DNA from: Cristatella mucedo
Taxonomy: Eukaryota > Bryozoa > Phylactolaemata > Cristatellidae
Assembly (NCBI GenBank): GCA_009760855.2
Contig: WPIO01000001.1
Location: 15,359,001 to 15,423,000 of the forward strand
DNA: 64,000 nt
Direction of reading: 5' to 3'
Program-made: the position numbers and the translations under genes
The notes under the pieces: generated by a model
The model's database searches: none
What the model was told of the DNA's origin: nothing
The model's input: the letters and a program-made list of their open reading frames with translations, nothing else
Shown here: positions 1-27,199 of the stretch, in pieces
Position numbering within the stretch: position 1 is the stretch's first letter
Layout: each line of letters opens with the position of its first letter

Positions 1-231
1 GCCAGCCAACGAGAAACACCACCAGTTACAGAGCCGGGGAAGCACTACTGCATCCGACAGACGTTTCTGCTAACCCGTGCTTCTGTCGTCTGCCGTTCAG
101 GCACGCTGCGTTTTGATTGGTTAGCGTTGTTGCTAACGCCTAGTAGTAGGAACGCTGCTCTTCGATTGGCTAGTCAAGGTCACGAGGGCCCTCCAGCCTA
201 GTGCCAGCAGACAAAATAAAATGCATTCATT
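1..231. other. unassigned sequence at window start
   Basis: No exon, repeat or RNA gene recognised. It may belong to the last intron of the GPD1-like gene, whose final exon is at 4871, but nothing in the sequence shows this directly. Confidence 0.3.
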
Positions 232-365
232 TTAATTCATTTGTATAGCACCCCAAGAGAACTTAATCTCTATTCAGGCGCTTCACATATGCCTCGGGGC
301 TCGAGTCCACGACCTCAACCAGACCTTGGTCGGGGCGAGCACCCTAACCGCTGGATCAAACCAGC
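232..365 (-). repeat. SINE-A copy, tRNA-derived
   Basis: Read on the minus strand it has the full SINE-A plan. A tRNA-like head has an A-box-like stretch near 'ggttagggtgctcgcc', then a B-box-like 'ggactcgagcc'. The 3' tail begins 'gtgaagcgcctgaatagaga' and ends 'gctatacaaatgaatt'. The same order is seen at 26905, 35612, 47443 and 57583. Family assignment is by comparison inside this window only. Confidence 0.75.
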
Positions 366-574
366 TCGACAACTACATTTAGGAGCCGCACTGTCGTAGG
401 CTAGGGTATGCATTATCACATCGAGTGTCACAGCCCACTCGTACACCGATCAGGGGCAATACCATTAATTAAACGAAACCACAACTAATAACCACTGACA
501 TATTCCCTGTATATGATTCGGAGCGAGTTGCAAAAATCCTTTTGGCATTCACAAATATGTGAATTAACCGACCC
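366..574. other. unassigned sequence
   Basis: Between a SINE and a LINE fragment; no coding or repeat signal recognised. Confidence 0.3.
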
Positions 575-690
575 ATGCTTGGAACTCACTACCGATTTAC
601 AGTACATAGCATCATCTGATTTAAAGACATTCAAAAAGGAGTTGAAAGCCTACCTGGTCCTCACAGCCTGTACTCCATCTGAGTGAGTTG
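575..690 (+). repeat. LINE (CR1/L2 group) C-terminal fragment
   Basis: Translates in part to WNSLPIYSTSDLKTFKKEL, matching the WNSLP...DLTTFKRNLK motif at the very C-terminus of the better preserved LINE ORF2 at 30023-31279. Short, 5'-truncated fragment. Confidence 0.6.
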
Positions 691-696
691 TTCTTT

Positions 697-775
697 AATA
701 ATAATAATAATAATAATAATGATAATGCACTTGATAAAGCGCCCTCAGAGAACTCAATCTCTTTCTACCCTAAAC
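697..775 (-). repeat. L2-like LINE 3' end with (ATT)n tail, minus strand
   Basis: On the minus strand it contains the LINE 3'-terminal hairpin sequence (agagattgagttctctgagg, then gcgctttatcaagtgcatta) followed by (ATT)n. It abuts an opposite-strand LINE fragment just to the left. Confidence 0.75.
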
Positions 776-1290
776 ATGCATTCTTTGTGAGCTTGTGATT
801 TACGAAACTGCGTGTCGTGACTAAGGGCATTGGCAGTATGCTTTTGCATATCGCCCCTATAAGCTTGTCTTTTTTCCTGTGTGCTTTGAGTGCTTACCTG
901 TGCGTGATTCAGAGCATGTTGCTAACAAGGCGATTCTACTAACCAGTGAGCAAAGGTGGAGCCAGGATTTTTCTTTCAGGTTGGAAGACCCGTAAGTTAT
1001 GAAAAATAATGCTGTACAATCATTGTTTTTATTCGAACCACACTTAGGCGGTTGCTCATCGAGTTGAAGTAGGAGATATTTTGCTGTTGGTGATGGTCAG
1101 AAGCGTAGGTATAGAGGCAGCCCAGGTCCTCCCCTAGTGCTCTAGGGGAGTAATACCCCTTGCCCGCCCCCTGGCTCAGCCACTGGCCGTGAGTGTCTTC
1201 TTGGGTGTTTGTATGCTTGCCTAAGTATGATACCTTCCTTGCAATTAGCTCATGGTTATTGCTTCTCTTACAGCGAGTTATAAAATGCCT
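776..1290. other. unassigned sequence
   Basis: No gene or recognised repeat. The stretch near 1128-1160 is C-rich with 'cccctagtgctctaggggag', a short inverted repeat of unknown meaning. Confidence 0.3.
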
Positions 1291-1295
1291 GAATA

Positions 1296-3967
1296 TAGAT
1301 TCGGTTCTCTTAGGGTGCTATACAAATTACTTAGCAGTTTGTGCTGAATTTCATGCACTGACTGACTCTCTAGCTTTTTCTCTTGTAGCTCGTGTGCATG
1401 ACACCACTTAGAACAAGGGTTGCACACTCGATCAAATATTCTCCCACAATTGAATGCTATCATACCCTACTATTACCGAATCCTGCTCAACTGATCATGT
1501 GCCGATCTCAATCAATCTACTGTGTGTGTGTCTTCATCCGCATCCAAAATCGCCTTTGAATCACGAAACCTCAAGATCCTTGACATTGATGCTGTCAGAG
1601 CAAAAATATCTTCTTTGCGCTTGCTGCTCGAGTGCCCATCCGACCTGTTGTCGTTGGTAGAGTGCTACAACATGACACTTGCTGACAGCTCAAAGGGTTT
1701 GCACCACTGACTAAACTTAATATGCGCCCTTACCTAGACAGCCTATGATTTATCGCAGGCATTAAACTAGCTATTAAGATATAAAATATTAAAATTGAAT
1801 TAAAATTAATGAATAAAATAATAAATAAAATTAAAATACTAAAATAGCTAGGTTTACTAATCGCAAGCTTGAGAAAGCCTATTAAAGATCAGGATTGACC
1901 GTTCATCGTCAGACTTAAAAAGACTGCTGTAGATCATATCAGTTGATCCTAGCAAAGACCAAATCTAGCCTCTACAAAAACATTGTTGAATTGCAGATGC
2001 ACAATCCAAAATGCTGATGTCTATCATCAACCATGTCCTTAACCACTCCCGGATTAGTTCCTTACCAAGTGATCCTTACGGTAACCTACCCGATCGCTTC
2101 TCTAGCTTCTTTGTCAGCAAGATAGACAAGATAAGAGAGTCCGTCCCTAGGGTTTCAGCATCTCCTCTGGACTGTCCTTCAATTACATCAACACAGGACT
2201 CATATCCATCGATTCCATGCGCTACCTCGATGTTTACATTCAAGAAGGCCACTAGTGACCTTATCCTGAAATTTATCTCCCAGTCAAAGAAGACTACTAG
2301 TCCTCTAGACCCAATTCCCACTGTCCTACTTCTACGATGCTTTAGATCTGCTGCTGCCATACATAACTAAAATAATAAATATGTCAATAGCCTCAGGTCA
2401 GATCTCTGCACCTTTCAAAAAGTCTATAGTCAGGCCACTAATTAAGAAAGCAATGCTAGACCAAGAGGACTTGAGCAGCTCCCGTCCAGTCTCCCTTCTC
2501 CTGTTCCTATCAAAGACACTAGAACGAGTTGTAGCAGACCAACTGAGCTCTTGTATTGAGGCCTCAAACCTAGCAAGTAAGTTCCAGTCTGGATTTACAG
2601 CTAATCACTCCATAGAGTCAGCATTGCTTAGCGTGTATAACGACCTTCTAATAGATGCAGGCTTAGGTAAAGTCTCTCTCCTTGTCCTGCTTGATCTTTC
2701 GGCAGCTTTTGATCCTAATGATCACAAAGTTCTTCTTGAGTGTCTTGAATCTTGCCTGTGCATCACTGGCACTGCACTATAGTGGTTCAGGTCCTATCTC
2801 AGTGGGAGACTCCAGAGTGTTGTTTTATGAACTGAAAAAGATCACTCGAGGAACCACTTAAGTAAGGTGTACCTCAGGGCGTGCTCGGTCGACCTCTTTT
2901 CACAGTTTATACTCTCCCTCTTTCCGATGTGATCGCTAAGCACAATCTAGGCTCAGTTGTACCTTTGCTTTGATCCCTCCCACCCCTCGAGCATATCGAA
3001 TTCTCTACACACCCTTTCTGCATGTATTGATGACATCTGCACATGGATGGCAACAAGCTTTCTTAAATTGAATGACGACAAAACCAACTTACTAGTTATG
3101 GGCAAACCAAGTGTGATTCAGAAATTGGAAAGGTGTATGCTAACAATCGGCTCACCAGCATAACTCCTGTGGAATCTGCACATAATTTAGGTGCCCTGTT
3201 CCAAAATGACCTTTCATTAGACGACCACATAAACTCCTCAGTCAAGTCAGCCTACTTTAAGCTGCATAACATTGCTAAAATCTGGGCTTATTTAGACAGG
3301 GATACTACATCGAAATTAGTCCGTGCATTTGTGACATCTCGTCTTGACTTTTTGTAACTCACTGCTTGCTGGTCTACCGGCCTGTGCAATCAGGCACTTA
3401 CATTTGGTGCAGAACTCTGCAGCTAGGCCCATCTGTCGTGAGCATTGCAATTTGCCACATCACACCACTTCTCGCTGACCTGCACTGGCTCACAGCCAAG
3501 CAGCGCATCGAATTCGAGGTTTTGTCACTTACTTTTAAGTCCCTTCATTCCCTGGCTTCAGCCTATCAGGACTACTCCCCCAGCAGGTGAAGAACATCCC
3601 GCTGTTCTGATTCGAATCGTATAGCCATACCTCATACGAACCTCAAAACTGTTGAAGATCGCGCTTTTAGTTTGTATGCTCCCAAAGCCTGGAACTCACT
3701 ACCAATGCGCATCACTAAGTCCCCTGACATGGCAACATTAAAAAGAAGCATAAAACGCACCTTTTTATTATAACATTTGGTAGGTCTTTGTGATTCGTTC
3801 TTCGTCTGCATCTACCTGCTTACTTGCTCATGCCTATTGCTTGGTGTGCCTGCTGCTTGTAGATGCTACCACAAAATATCTGGAAATGCTTTATATCCTA
3901 CATCTGTAAAGTGCCTAGAGAGATTCAGTTCTCGGAGGGTGCTATACAAAATATACTATTATTATTA
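1296..3967 (+). repeat. Degenerate L2-like LINE (EN + RT remnants)
   Basis: A non-LTR retrotransposon copy broken by stops and frameshifts. From left to right: an endonuclease remnant (AEFHALTDSLAFSLVARVHD near 1340-1400, cf. AEFCTLAGSF at 60.45 kb); the endonuclease C-terminal TDHVPI motif near 1493; reverse transcriptase blocks (LASKFQSGFTANHSIESALL at about 2566-2630, LLDLSAAFD at about 2690, LSSRPVSLL); and the thumb/C-terminal region (LADLHWLTAKQRIEF at about 3475). The 3' end carries the family hairpin (gtaaagtgcctagagagatt) and an ATT-rich tail ending near 3967. The catalytic YADD block is lost. A 3'-end fragment (1296-1330) may be a separate small insertion at the left edge. Confidence 0.85.
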
Positions 3968-4029
3968 ATTTTTATTAGCATAGTTATGTTGATTTTTATT
4001 ATTGTTATTTTGATTATTATTATTATTAT

Positions 4030-4033
4030 TATA

Positions 4034-4070
<37 letters not shown>
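4030..4070. repeat. (TA)n microsatellite
   Basis: A run of about 18 TA units following the ATT-rich LINE tail. Confidence 0.9.
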
Positions 4071-4073
<3 letters not shown>

Positions 4074-4085
4074 GTCCAGGCAGAC

Positions 4086-4355
4086 AGCAGCAATACCATT
4101 AAATGAATTGGTTTCTGTTAAAATTGCTCAAGCTCACAGTTGAAAAGTACACTAATATTCGTAGCACTTAGGGTTAGCCGGTCTGTCTGCATTGTGCAAT
4201 AGGTCCAGACAGTCTGTGATAGCAGCAATACCATTAAATGGGCTGCTTTTTGTTTAAAATGCTCAAGCCCAAAGTTGAAAAGTAAACAAATATTCGTAGC
4301 ACAGGATTTGCCGTTCTGTTTGCATTGTGTTGTGCAACAGGTCTGGCAGACTAAA
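4086..4355 (+). repeat. tandem duplication, two 135-bp units
   Basis: The first unit begins agcagcaataccattaaatg at 4086 and the second begins with the same 20 bases at 4221. Shared blocks (gttgaaaagta, atattcgtagcac, ctgtttgcattgtg-like) keep the same order. The units have diverged by many substitutions, so the duplication is old. Confidence 0.75.
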
Positions 4356-4870
4356 TGGTGCATTAAATTGCAAACTTAACTGCCTTCATTTTGCCACAGG
4401 TTGCCATAAAATTCCTTTAGTGACAGCTTGAGTAGCTTATCGTAACAGTTTATGTTGTCCCAACTCACCTTGCACATTGTTAACATTGTAAAGTACATCT
4501 GGTTTGTATGTAAGCTAGCACATTTTCAGCAGTACTTGCACTTACTAGTCGACCACTATTTGTGCTGCTAGAACCATGTGTACTCTTTATTTAATGTCGG
4601 TGCTCGTATGGGCTGTGTCTTTTAGTTGCATGAATGCACTTGATGAGTATTCAGTGTGCTTAGTTAGTGTCGTGAAGTTGAATGTGACTTGATTGGTGTG
4701 TAGCAAAGTGTCACAGCCCAGCGTGGCACGTGGAAGGGACTAGATGTTGATCGTGTGCTCGGTGCACCCAAGTGTGTCGTGTTTAATATGTGCAATCTCT
4801 GGTTGCTTAATGCTTTGAGCTTACATATATAATGCTGTATGTTTCTGTAATTCTTTGTGCCAACTTTCAG
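4356..4870 (+). other. intron sequence upstream of the GPD1-like last exon
   Basis: Holds no other exon that I can match to the glycerol-3-phosphate dehydrogenase family. It ends in the acceptor gtgccaactttcag at 4870. Confidence 0.5.
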
Positions 4871-4967
4871 ATTTCCACTGTTTACTGCCGTGCATAAAAT
4901 CTGCACTAACGAAATGAGGCCTGAGGAACTCATGGATTGCCTCAGGAATCATCCTGCTCACCGCTAG
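4871..4967 (+). CDS. GPD1: glycerol-3-phosphate dehydrogenase [NAD+], last coding exon (partial gene)
   Basis: Only the final exon is in the window. After the acceptor (ctttcag, 4864-4870) one base completes a codon, then the frame reads [15 protein letters not shown], then [16 protein letters not shown] and a TAG stop at 4965-4967. This matches the conserved C-terminus of animal cytosolic GPD1 proteins, where a DK-FPLF...V.K.C block leads into a final helix ending in NHP. If the split codon is AA|A, it gives the Lys that precedes FPLF in the family. The enzyme reduces dihydroxyacetone phosphate to glycerol-3-phosphate with NADH in the cytosol. Upstream exons are not visible in 1-4870, which is mostly LINE and SINE, so the last intron is probably longer than 4.8 kb. 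An isolated exon remnant cannot be excluded. Confidence 0.82.
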
Positions 4968-5610
4968 CTGGCATGCATTTCTCTGAGACCCAGTGTTGGC
5001 TCCTGCTCCTGCTGGCACGACCTGCACAATTTGACGAGCCACTCTTCAGATGAGCGCCAACAAATATCTTTGCTGTGACTGGCGTTTCACTGGAGAGTGC
5101 AACGCTGTAGTATTGTCAGAAATTTGTGTAAAGTCTAGTTTACTACCTAACACGAGTTGCCTCGTTTGGAGACGATTTCGGTTTCAACATGATCAATATC
5201 AATCAGTTGTTGCTAAGAAGCTCAGAAGCCGTGTATTCATAGTAGAGGTCCACCGTTACTAAGAACTTGTGCGTCCTTTGGTGCACTGTGCATATCACAT
5301 GGCTAGCATCGGCTTATGTTTGCCATATCCGACCAGGCTACCTATTGTGCTTTCTTCTATTTTGTCACCATTGTCAGAGGGCTTGATGAAACCCTTTGGT
5401 ATTTGAGGTGACATAGACAAGGAACTCTAGTCACTTGAATAGCATTTCATTGTTGATTTGCTTGTCACTCCGACTTATGCCGTGTGCTGTAGCTATAAAG
5501 TTCTACGGGGGGCCTTTTTTACTCCTAATCATTGCTGCCTATGGCTATATATTTTTTGTGTGTTAGTGCTGTTAAGATTGGCTATTCATTCAATGTTTTT
5601 GCTTATTTTT
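4968..5610 (+). other. probable GPD1-like 3' UTR and downstream flank
   Basis: Follows the TAG stop. No AATAAA lies close to the stop; an ATTAAA occurs near 6014. No further gene is recognised. Confidence 0.35.
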
Positions 5611-6335
<725 letters not shown>

Positions 6336-6338
6336 GGT

Positions 6339-6341
6339 GAA

Positions 6342-6407
<66 letters not shown>

Positions 6408-6412
6408 TACAC
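6339..6412. repeat. (CT)n(CA)n compound microsatellite
   Basis: About 50 bp of CT followed by a short CA run. Confidence 0.95.
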
Positions 6413-6654
6413 ATTCATCTTTATTTCTCTGGCCCTCTCACTCTCTCGTAAAGTATACTAACTTCATGGTGAGTGACAGGTCATGAATGCAAGCTGCATA
6501 CACAGAGCTACGAGCCACCAGCTCAAAGCTGTGTATACAAGACCTGCTTCATTCTACTCTCTCCGAGCACCAACACTCCGACCTGTTGGTTGCCTCGAGA
6601 GTTATTCTTGTTGTTTAGTGAGCATGTTACCAGTAATCATTCGATCGTGCTTTC

Positions 6655-6735
6655 TTTGCAGCAAGTGTAAAGTGCCTAGCAAGAGATTGAGTTCTCTGAG
6701 GATGCTTTATCAAATATATTATTACTATTATTAGA
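6655..6735 (+). repeat. L2-like LINE 3' end
   Basis: Hairpin region (gtaaagtgcctagcaagaga ... ttctctgaggatgctttatc) followed by an ATT tail. 5'-truncated copy. Confidence 0.75.
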
Positions 6736-7639
6736 TCCAATGGATGATGGGTGTAGCATAGGTTCCCACTCCCCAACATGCGTTTGCCGTCCCCACTCCG
6801 AGCTTGAGTTGTGCTGTGCAAAAGACTAAGACGATGAGAGGTCATCGGTCAGGTCACTGTTGGCCAATTGGCCATGCCTATGTGCATACGGTCATGGTCA
6901 GTGCTGAGTAGAGGCAGCAAAACGTACAACAGCATACCGGTCTATGGCTGTACTTAATATAATCTTACTGAGGCTTATAGGCTTGCAAGTATTGAAGCGA
7001 TGCAAGCAAGCAAACTAACAATACCTGTTGCACGAGTAAGCATAAGTGATAGCTAACGATTGAACTTCAAGCTACATTCATTACATGATTAGGACTGGGG
7101 GTGATTTGAATTATGGCTTGGACATTCGGCACATGATTAGGTCGGCCAGAGCATGAGCGGTAAATGCTAACAGTTGAGTGCTCGACCCTAGCTTACCCCA
7201 AAAAACCTGGACGTTGCTCTGACATTGCAATACCTTTTGAGCCCACAACTTAAGTTACTGGCAAGTGCCGGTAAAGACTCCACTTACATTCAATAATCAG
7301 ATGAGTTTCAGGGACACTGCAGCAACCGGAAGTGGGAGTTAGCTGACAGCTGTCAACCTGCCCAAGCCAAGCAGCGGCTTCGGTTGCTCACCACACAGAG
7401 TAACGGTTTCTGCTCGGCAGCCAGCTACAATTCAAACATATGATTCAGGCAGTGTGTCGCGATTCGACACGAGCACTTGAGTGGAAATGTAAAGCCTAGG
7501 CTGTAAGCCTGGTGTTGTTAGCCTTAAAAAATTGTGCGATGCGATCCGTTCATACTCCAGGTGAGCTTTTTGGCACCGTCCTACGGCAGACAGCTTACGG
7601 TCGCACCCTATTTAGAAATTGCTCTCGAATGAGAACATG
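6736..7639. other. intergenic sequence, nothing recognised
   Basis: No convincing exon or repeat was found on either strand. Confidence 0.3.
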
Positions 7640-7720
7640 CAGCAAGTATAAAGCGCCTAGAAAGAGACTAAGTTCTCTGATGGTGCTTTATCAAGTGCAT
7701 TATTATTATTATTATTATAA
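7640..7720 (+). repeat. L2-like LINE 3' end with (ATT)n tail
   Basis: gcaagtataaagcgcctaga, then ttctctgatggtgctttatc and an ATT run to about 7719. Confidence 0.75.
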
Positions 7721-8257
7721 CATGTTGAACGGATGTGCAACATGGACTTGAGACTAACCTAGTTGATGACTTTTCAGAAGCTCTATTATTCAACCTACAA
7801 CTTGTCATGTTCTGAGTTATGTCTCTGTGAAGGAATGGGCATTTTTTCCTGGAGAATGTACAGTGGCACCCACTATTTGTTAGAGTTTTTGCCATTACAG
7901 ATACATCGGCATTTGACCTTGCTTCTAGGGCACTCGTGCAAGATATGAAAGTTACCTCGGATTACACCAAAGCAAGCCGTGCAAACATAGTGCACATTTC
8001 TAGTGAGATTTAGCACAAGTGCGGTGCATGTGAATGCATGATTCATAACTCTTGTTGCAGGTAAATTGTTTTAAAAGTCCTCTCCTTGCATACGAATCCA
8101 GGGTGTTTTAAGCTTGCCTCTTGTGACCAAACGTTCATGGCAGTTACTGCACTCACTTTCGGGGGTACGCTTCACCCTACATACCGGAGAGCAACCGATG
8201 CTTTCGAGCACCGAGGTTAAAACAGCCGACTAGATACGATACCACCATATCGTATCC
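7721..8257. other. intergenic sequence, nothing recognised
   Basis: Lies between a LINE tail and the poly(A) signal of the ankyrin-CARD gene. Confidence 0.3.
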
Positions 8258-8263
8258 TTTATT
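8258..8263 (-). terminator. poly(A) signal of the ankyrin-CARD gene
   Basis: AATAAA on the minus strand, about 405 bases past the TGA stop (8671-8669). It is the only canonical signal seen in that stretch. Confidence 0.7.
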
Positions 8264-8606
8264 CCCACTGGCTCATAAAAAAACCGCAGTAGCAACAACA
8301 ACAATTCGTCTCCTCCCTCACGAGCATCGCCAAAGAAAAACAACACGTGAGCACCGTTGCATCCGGACATTGCCGAACCGAAGTTTGGCTGTCGTTTGTT
8401 GAGCACTTTCGAGGTTTCTGAGGGGAGAGCACAAGCGCCAGCAAAGTTGCCGCGTTGTCACGCATTGTGCTATTCCTGGCCAAAGAGGAAGCTTGCCGAC
8501 CGACTGCGCAGACTTGCTGGCCTAGTGGCGCCGATAATGACGAGCACGAGTGCACGGCTGAAGACCGCTCTCGAGTCTCGTCGACTGGCACAACTCTCCC
8601 GCCCCT

Positions 8607-8607
<1 letters not shown>

Positions 8608-8639
<32 letters not shown>
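8608..8639 (-). repeat. homopolymer: 32 consecutive C on + (G on the transcript)
   Basis: Lies 29 bases past the stop codon of the ankyrin-CARD gene, in its 3' UTR. On the mRNA strand it is an unbroken G run able to form a G-quadruplex. The Pro-rich and Gly-rich open frames across it are artefacts. Confidence 0.9.
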
Positions 8640-8640
<1 letters not shown>

Positions 8641-8668
8641 TAGAAGCCCCGGCCGAGGAGACTTGGTC

Positions 8669-24137
<15,469 letters not shown>

Positions 24138-24867
24138 GCCTTGTAGTGGCTGTCCGTCCGTGCGTCCGTCTAGCGCGGTACCGAATCGCGGCCGGCGTCG
24201 ACTGCGCCGATCGAGCAGTCCGTCGGAGGGCGGCGGTGCCGTCGACGCCGCGGCGGCCGCAGGTTCGCCGGAGGCATTATCTCGTGGCAAAGGTTATTCC
24301 GATTGCGGCTGAGGATGGTGGGCGTGAGCTCGTGCACCGCGGCCGATCCAGCGACAGCAGCGGCGCCGGCGCCGTATGGCGGCCCAGATCGCGGTAGGCC
24401 AAAGCGATTTGGCCGCGTTCGCGCGCTCGCGCGCGGACAGTTCGCCGGCTTGGTGTAGAGGTCGCGAGTGACCACCGCGAAGCGCTCGATGCTGGTGGGG
24501 GCGCGCGCAGAACGTCCACTTCCGCCTCTCAGGGGCCGATACCGGCTCGGCGCTACACAATCGATTCCGAGATTAAATAATTGCTCTGCCCGCTCGGCGA
24601 GTACCCTCTCGCTAGCTCTGGCTGGACTGGAGAGGATAGACGCGATCTCCACGCTACGCTGCCTCGGCAGTTCGAAGCCGAAAAGCCGGGGATGCAATCC
24701 GTTCGCCGCCAGCGTAAATCCGCAATCACCGGCACGCCACGCGACGTAGCATGGAAATCTTTCCAAAGGGTATCGAACCTATAGCTTTCGGCGGCCGTGC
24801 AAAATACCGCTCTAGAGTCACCTAAAGATCGAAGCCACGCGTCTGCTCCTGTACCCTTTTTTAAGAC

Positions 24868-25035
24868 ATACTACCCCTGTGTGTTAGCCCAAGGGTTGGG
24901 CCCTCGCACATCAGGACCCAGGTCGTGAGTTCGAGTCCCGAAACAGGCAATCGCATATTGCCCGCTGCAGGCGAGCGATGGCCTCTTATGAATCTTCTGC
25001 CACTATACAAATGAGTTTGTTGAATCTGCTCACCT
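24868..25035 (+). repeat. SINE-B copy
   Basis: Good B box (gagttcgagtcccgaaac) followed by caggcaatcgcatattgcc and cttctgccactatacaaatg. Confidence 0.75.
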
Positions 25036-25094
25036 AAACTTTACTTTACGTACTAGTTGGACGCCACGCTATAGCATTTGAAGGACCGACGAAC

Positions 25095-25260
25095 CTGGAT
25101 CATGGACCGGTGGTAAGCTGCTCGCACTATCCGACCTGGGGGGGGGTTCGAATCTTGCCGCAGGCAATTCTGAATCGCCCAGCAGAGATGCAAGCCGTTA
25201 AGTCTTTCTGTCCGCACTAGAAACGGGCGTGCTGAACCAGCTATCTTTACTTTACCGGTA
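25095..25260 (+). repeat. SINE-B copy
   Basis: 'ggttcgaatcttgccgcagg', then gcaattctgaatcgcc and a diverged tail ending in aaccagct. Lies next to another copy in the same orientation. Confidence 0.65.
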
Positions 25261-26900
25261 GGTCTTAGCCCAGTATTAAGGTGATCGCACTTCATGACCT
25301 AGGTTGTGGGTTCTGTTTCTTTTGAGGATGCTATCGTATTGCTAGTGTTGCACGGCAGTCACTCTGCACACAACACTAGAGATGCTAAGAATTAGCCATT
25401 TATAAAAAAAAAAGATAAAAGAGAGCCTCCTCTGCGGAGGCGTGGCAAGAAGGGCGTCTTCGGCATGCGACAGCGGTAGACCCACAAACCTGTGCTTAAC
25501 CGACGAGGCTTTCGTGCGGCTCGCTGTCGGAGCGGGGCTTCAATAAAAAAAAATAGGCTCCGCGTGAAAGATCGCTGGCATCTGCTAGCTGCAGCGTAAG
25601 TTATGCAGCTCACGTCCGTGTCTGTGGAGCGAATTCTGCCGCTTAATGTTTTGAGTCAACGAGTAACGACAGCCAGCTAGCACTAGCAAAATTGGCCTGC
25701 GACATTCGACTTATTTCTCCTTTGGGTATTTAAAGCCGTGCTCTGGGGCTAGGCAGCACCTCCTGCTTCGAAAATAGTCAGTAGCTATGGAGCATATTCA
25801 CCCATATATCCATTTTGAGAAAGATAGTTTAGGTGTTTGGAGTTCGAATCGAGTAGAATGTTTAGCATAGCCTCTAAAAAATCCAGGAACGTACAAGATT
25901 AATGTAGATACAATCCCCTGTTCTCCTACAATATGATACAGAAATCGTAAATAAGTGGGTGCTCATAATTCTCCTAGCGACTTCCAATGCTAAATTGTCT
26001 CCATTGAGAACTGACGCTATGTTTTCACATGTAAGCGCATACTTTTCGAAATGTGGATGCTCCAAAGATGACCATGTACCAGAATTGTCTGCAAATGAAA
26101 TTTTCGAACCAAAGCCAGAACCTATGTTCGGTGCGAGCTGGTAAGTTATGTCGATGTTAACCTGATGATTCCAAGAGGAAGTTAATAAATACTGGCGCTG
26201 TACTATATTACCTACAATGCTGTCTTAGTTGTCATCACAATTCCAGAGTGGATTTTCTGCTATAGTGCAATAATAATAACACACTTATTTTCCATGTTAT
26301 GATGGAAGGAACAATATTTTTCACGTTTGATCCTAAAAAAGAAAATTCTGCTCTTCTTTTGAGCGCGGTGTGTCGAACAGGCATCTTTTTATAGTAACTA
26401 TCGAATAGGGATTGCTTGCAAGTAATTTTGCCAACCGATAATGATGGTCAGTTTGCAGCAGTAGTTTCACTTTAACTTCTACCAATCTTCTTAATTTAGG
26501 GTATTCATTACCAGGGGTGGCGAGAGGCCTAGTCTGTTGGCACTTGCAATGTCCCAATTCGACATAACGCAGCTCACCTTGTGGATCTTAAGTTCGCCCA
26601 GCAGTCCATGACCACCTCGCAATCAAGTTACAGTAGCTACTTTATACATCCTCACCTTCAATCTATTTTCCACTTATTTAGAGGCAGAAAGCACGCTTTT
26701 GCGGAGACAAATAGCTGGACTCGACATGTTATATATGACGGAATAGGACACAAGTGTACCGATGCACTTTTTTCTTCACTTGCTTGCAGCCCGAAAAGAA
26801 AGCTAGCTGAGGAGGGGCAGTGGCAGCGACGAAGCAATTATCGAGCGAGACAAAAATTCTGACGTTACAAAATAGATGCTGAGGCAATGGGTAGAGGTCA
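25261..26900. other. intergenic sequence between the two divergent genes
   Basis: No gene or clear repeat recognised. A palindromic patch near 25400-25600 contains poly-A tracts and 'gcctcctctgcggaggcg'. Confidence 0.3.
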
Positions 26901-26904
26901 CTGG

Positions 26905-27053
26905 TTTGGCCCAGTAGTTAAGATGCTCGCCTCGACCGCTGTCAAGATGAGTGTATTTAATAGCCGAGGTTGTGGGCTCGAGCCCGCGGAATATGTGCAG
27001 AGCCTGAATGGAAATTAAGCTCTTAAGGCGCTATGCAAATGAATTAAATAAAT
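26905..27053 (+). repeat. SINE-A copy
   Basis: Head 'tggcccagtagttaagatgc'-like, B box 'gggctcgagccc', tail 'gagcctgaatggaaattaag', ending 'gcgctatgcaaatgaattaa'. Confidence 0.8.
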
Positions 27054-27199
27054 CTTTTCTCCTTCAAGCCGCTAAACCATATAATAAGGCTCAAACTCTC
27101 AGTTGCATAGCTGTAAACAGGATATAGCTTTGCTCCGTGGCATGCTTGATTCGCAACCAGTGCTGCGTGTAATTGTGCATTTTTAATGCAAACTCAGCC

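Noticed and set aside
24138-24290. Start of the ankyrin-CARD gene at 24290
   Set aside because: That codon is TTG; the first in-frame ATG is at 24137 with a good context.
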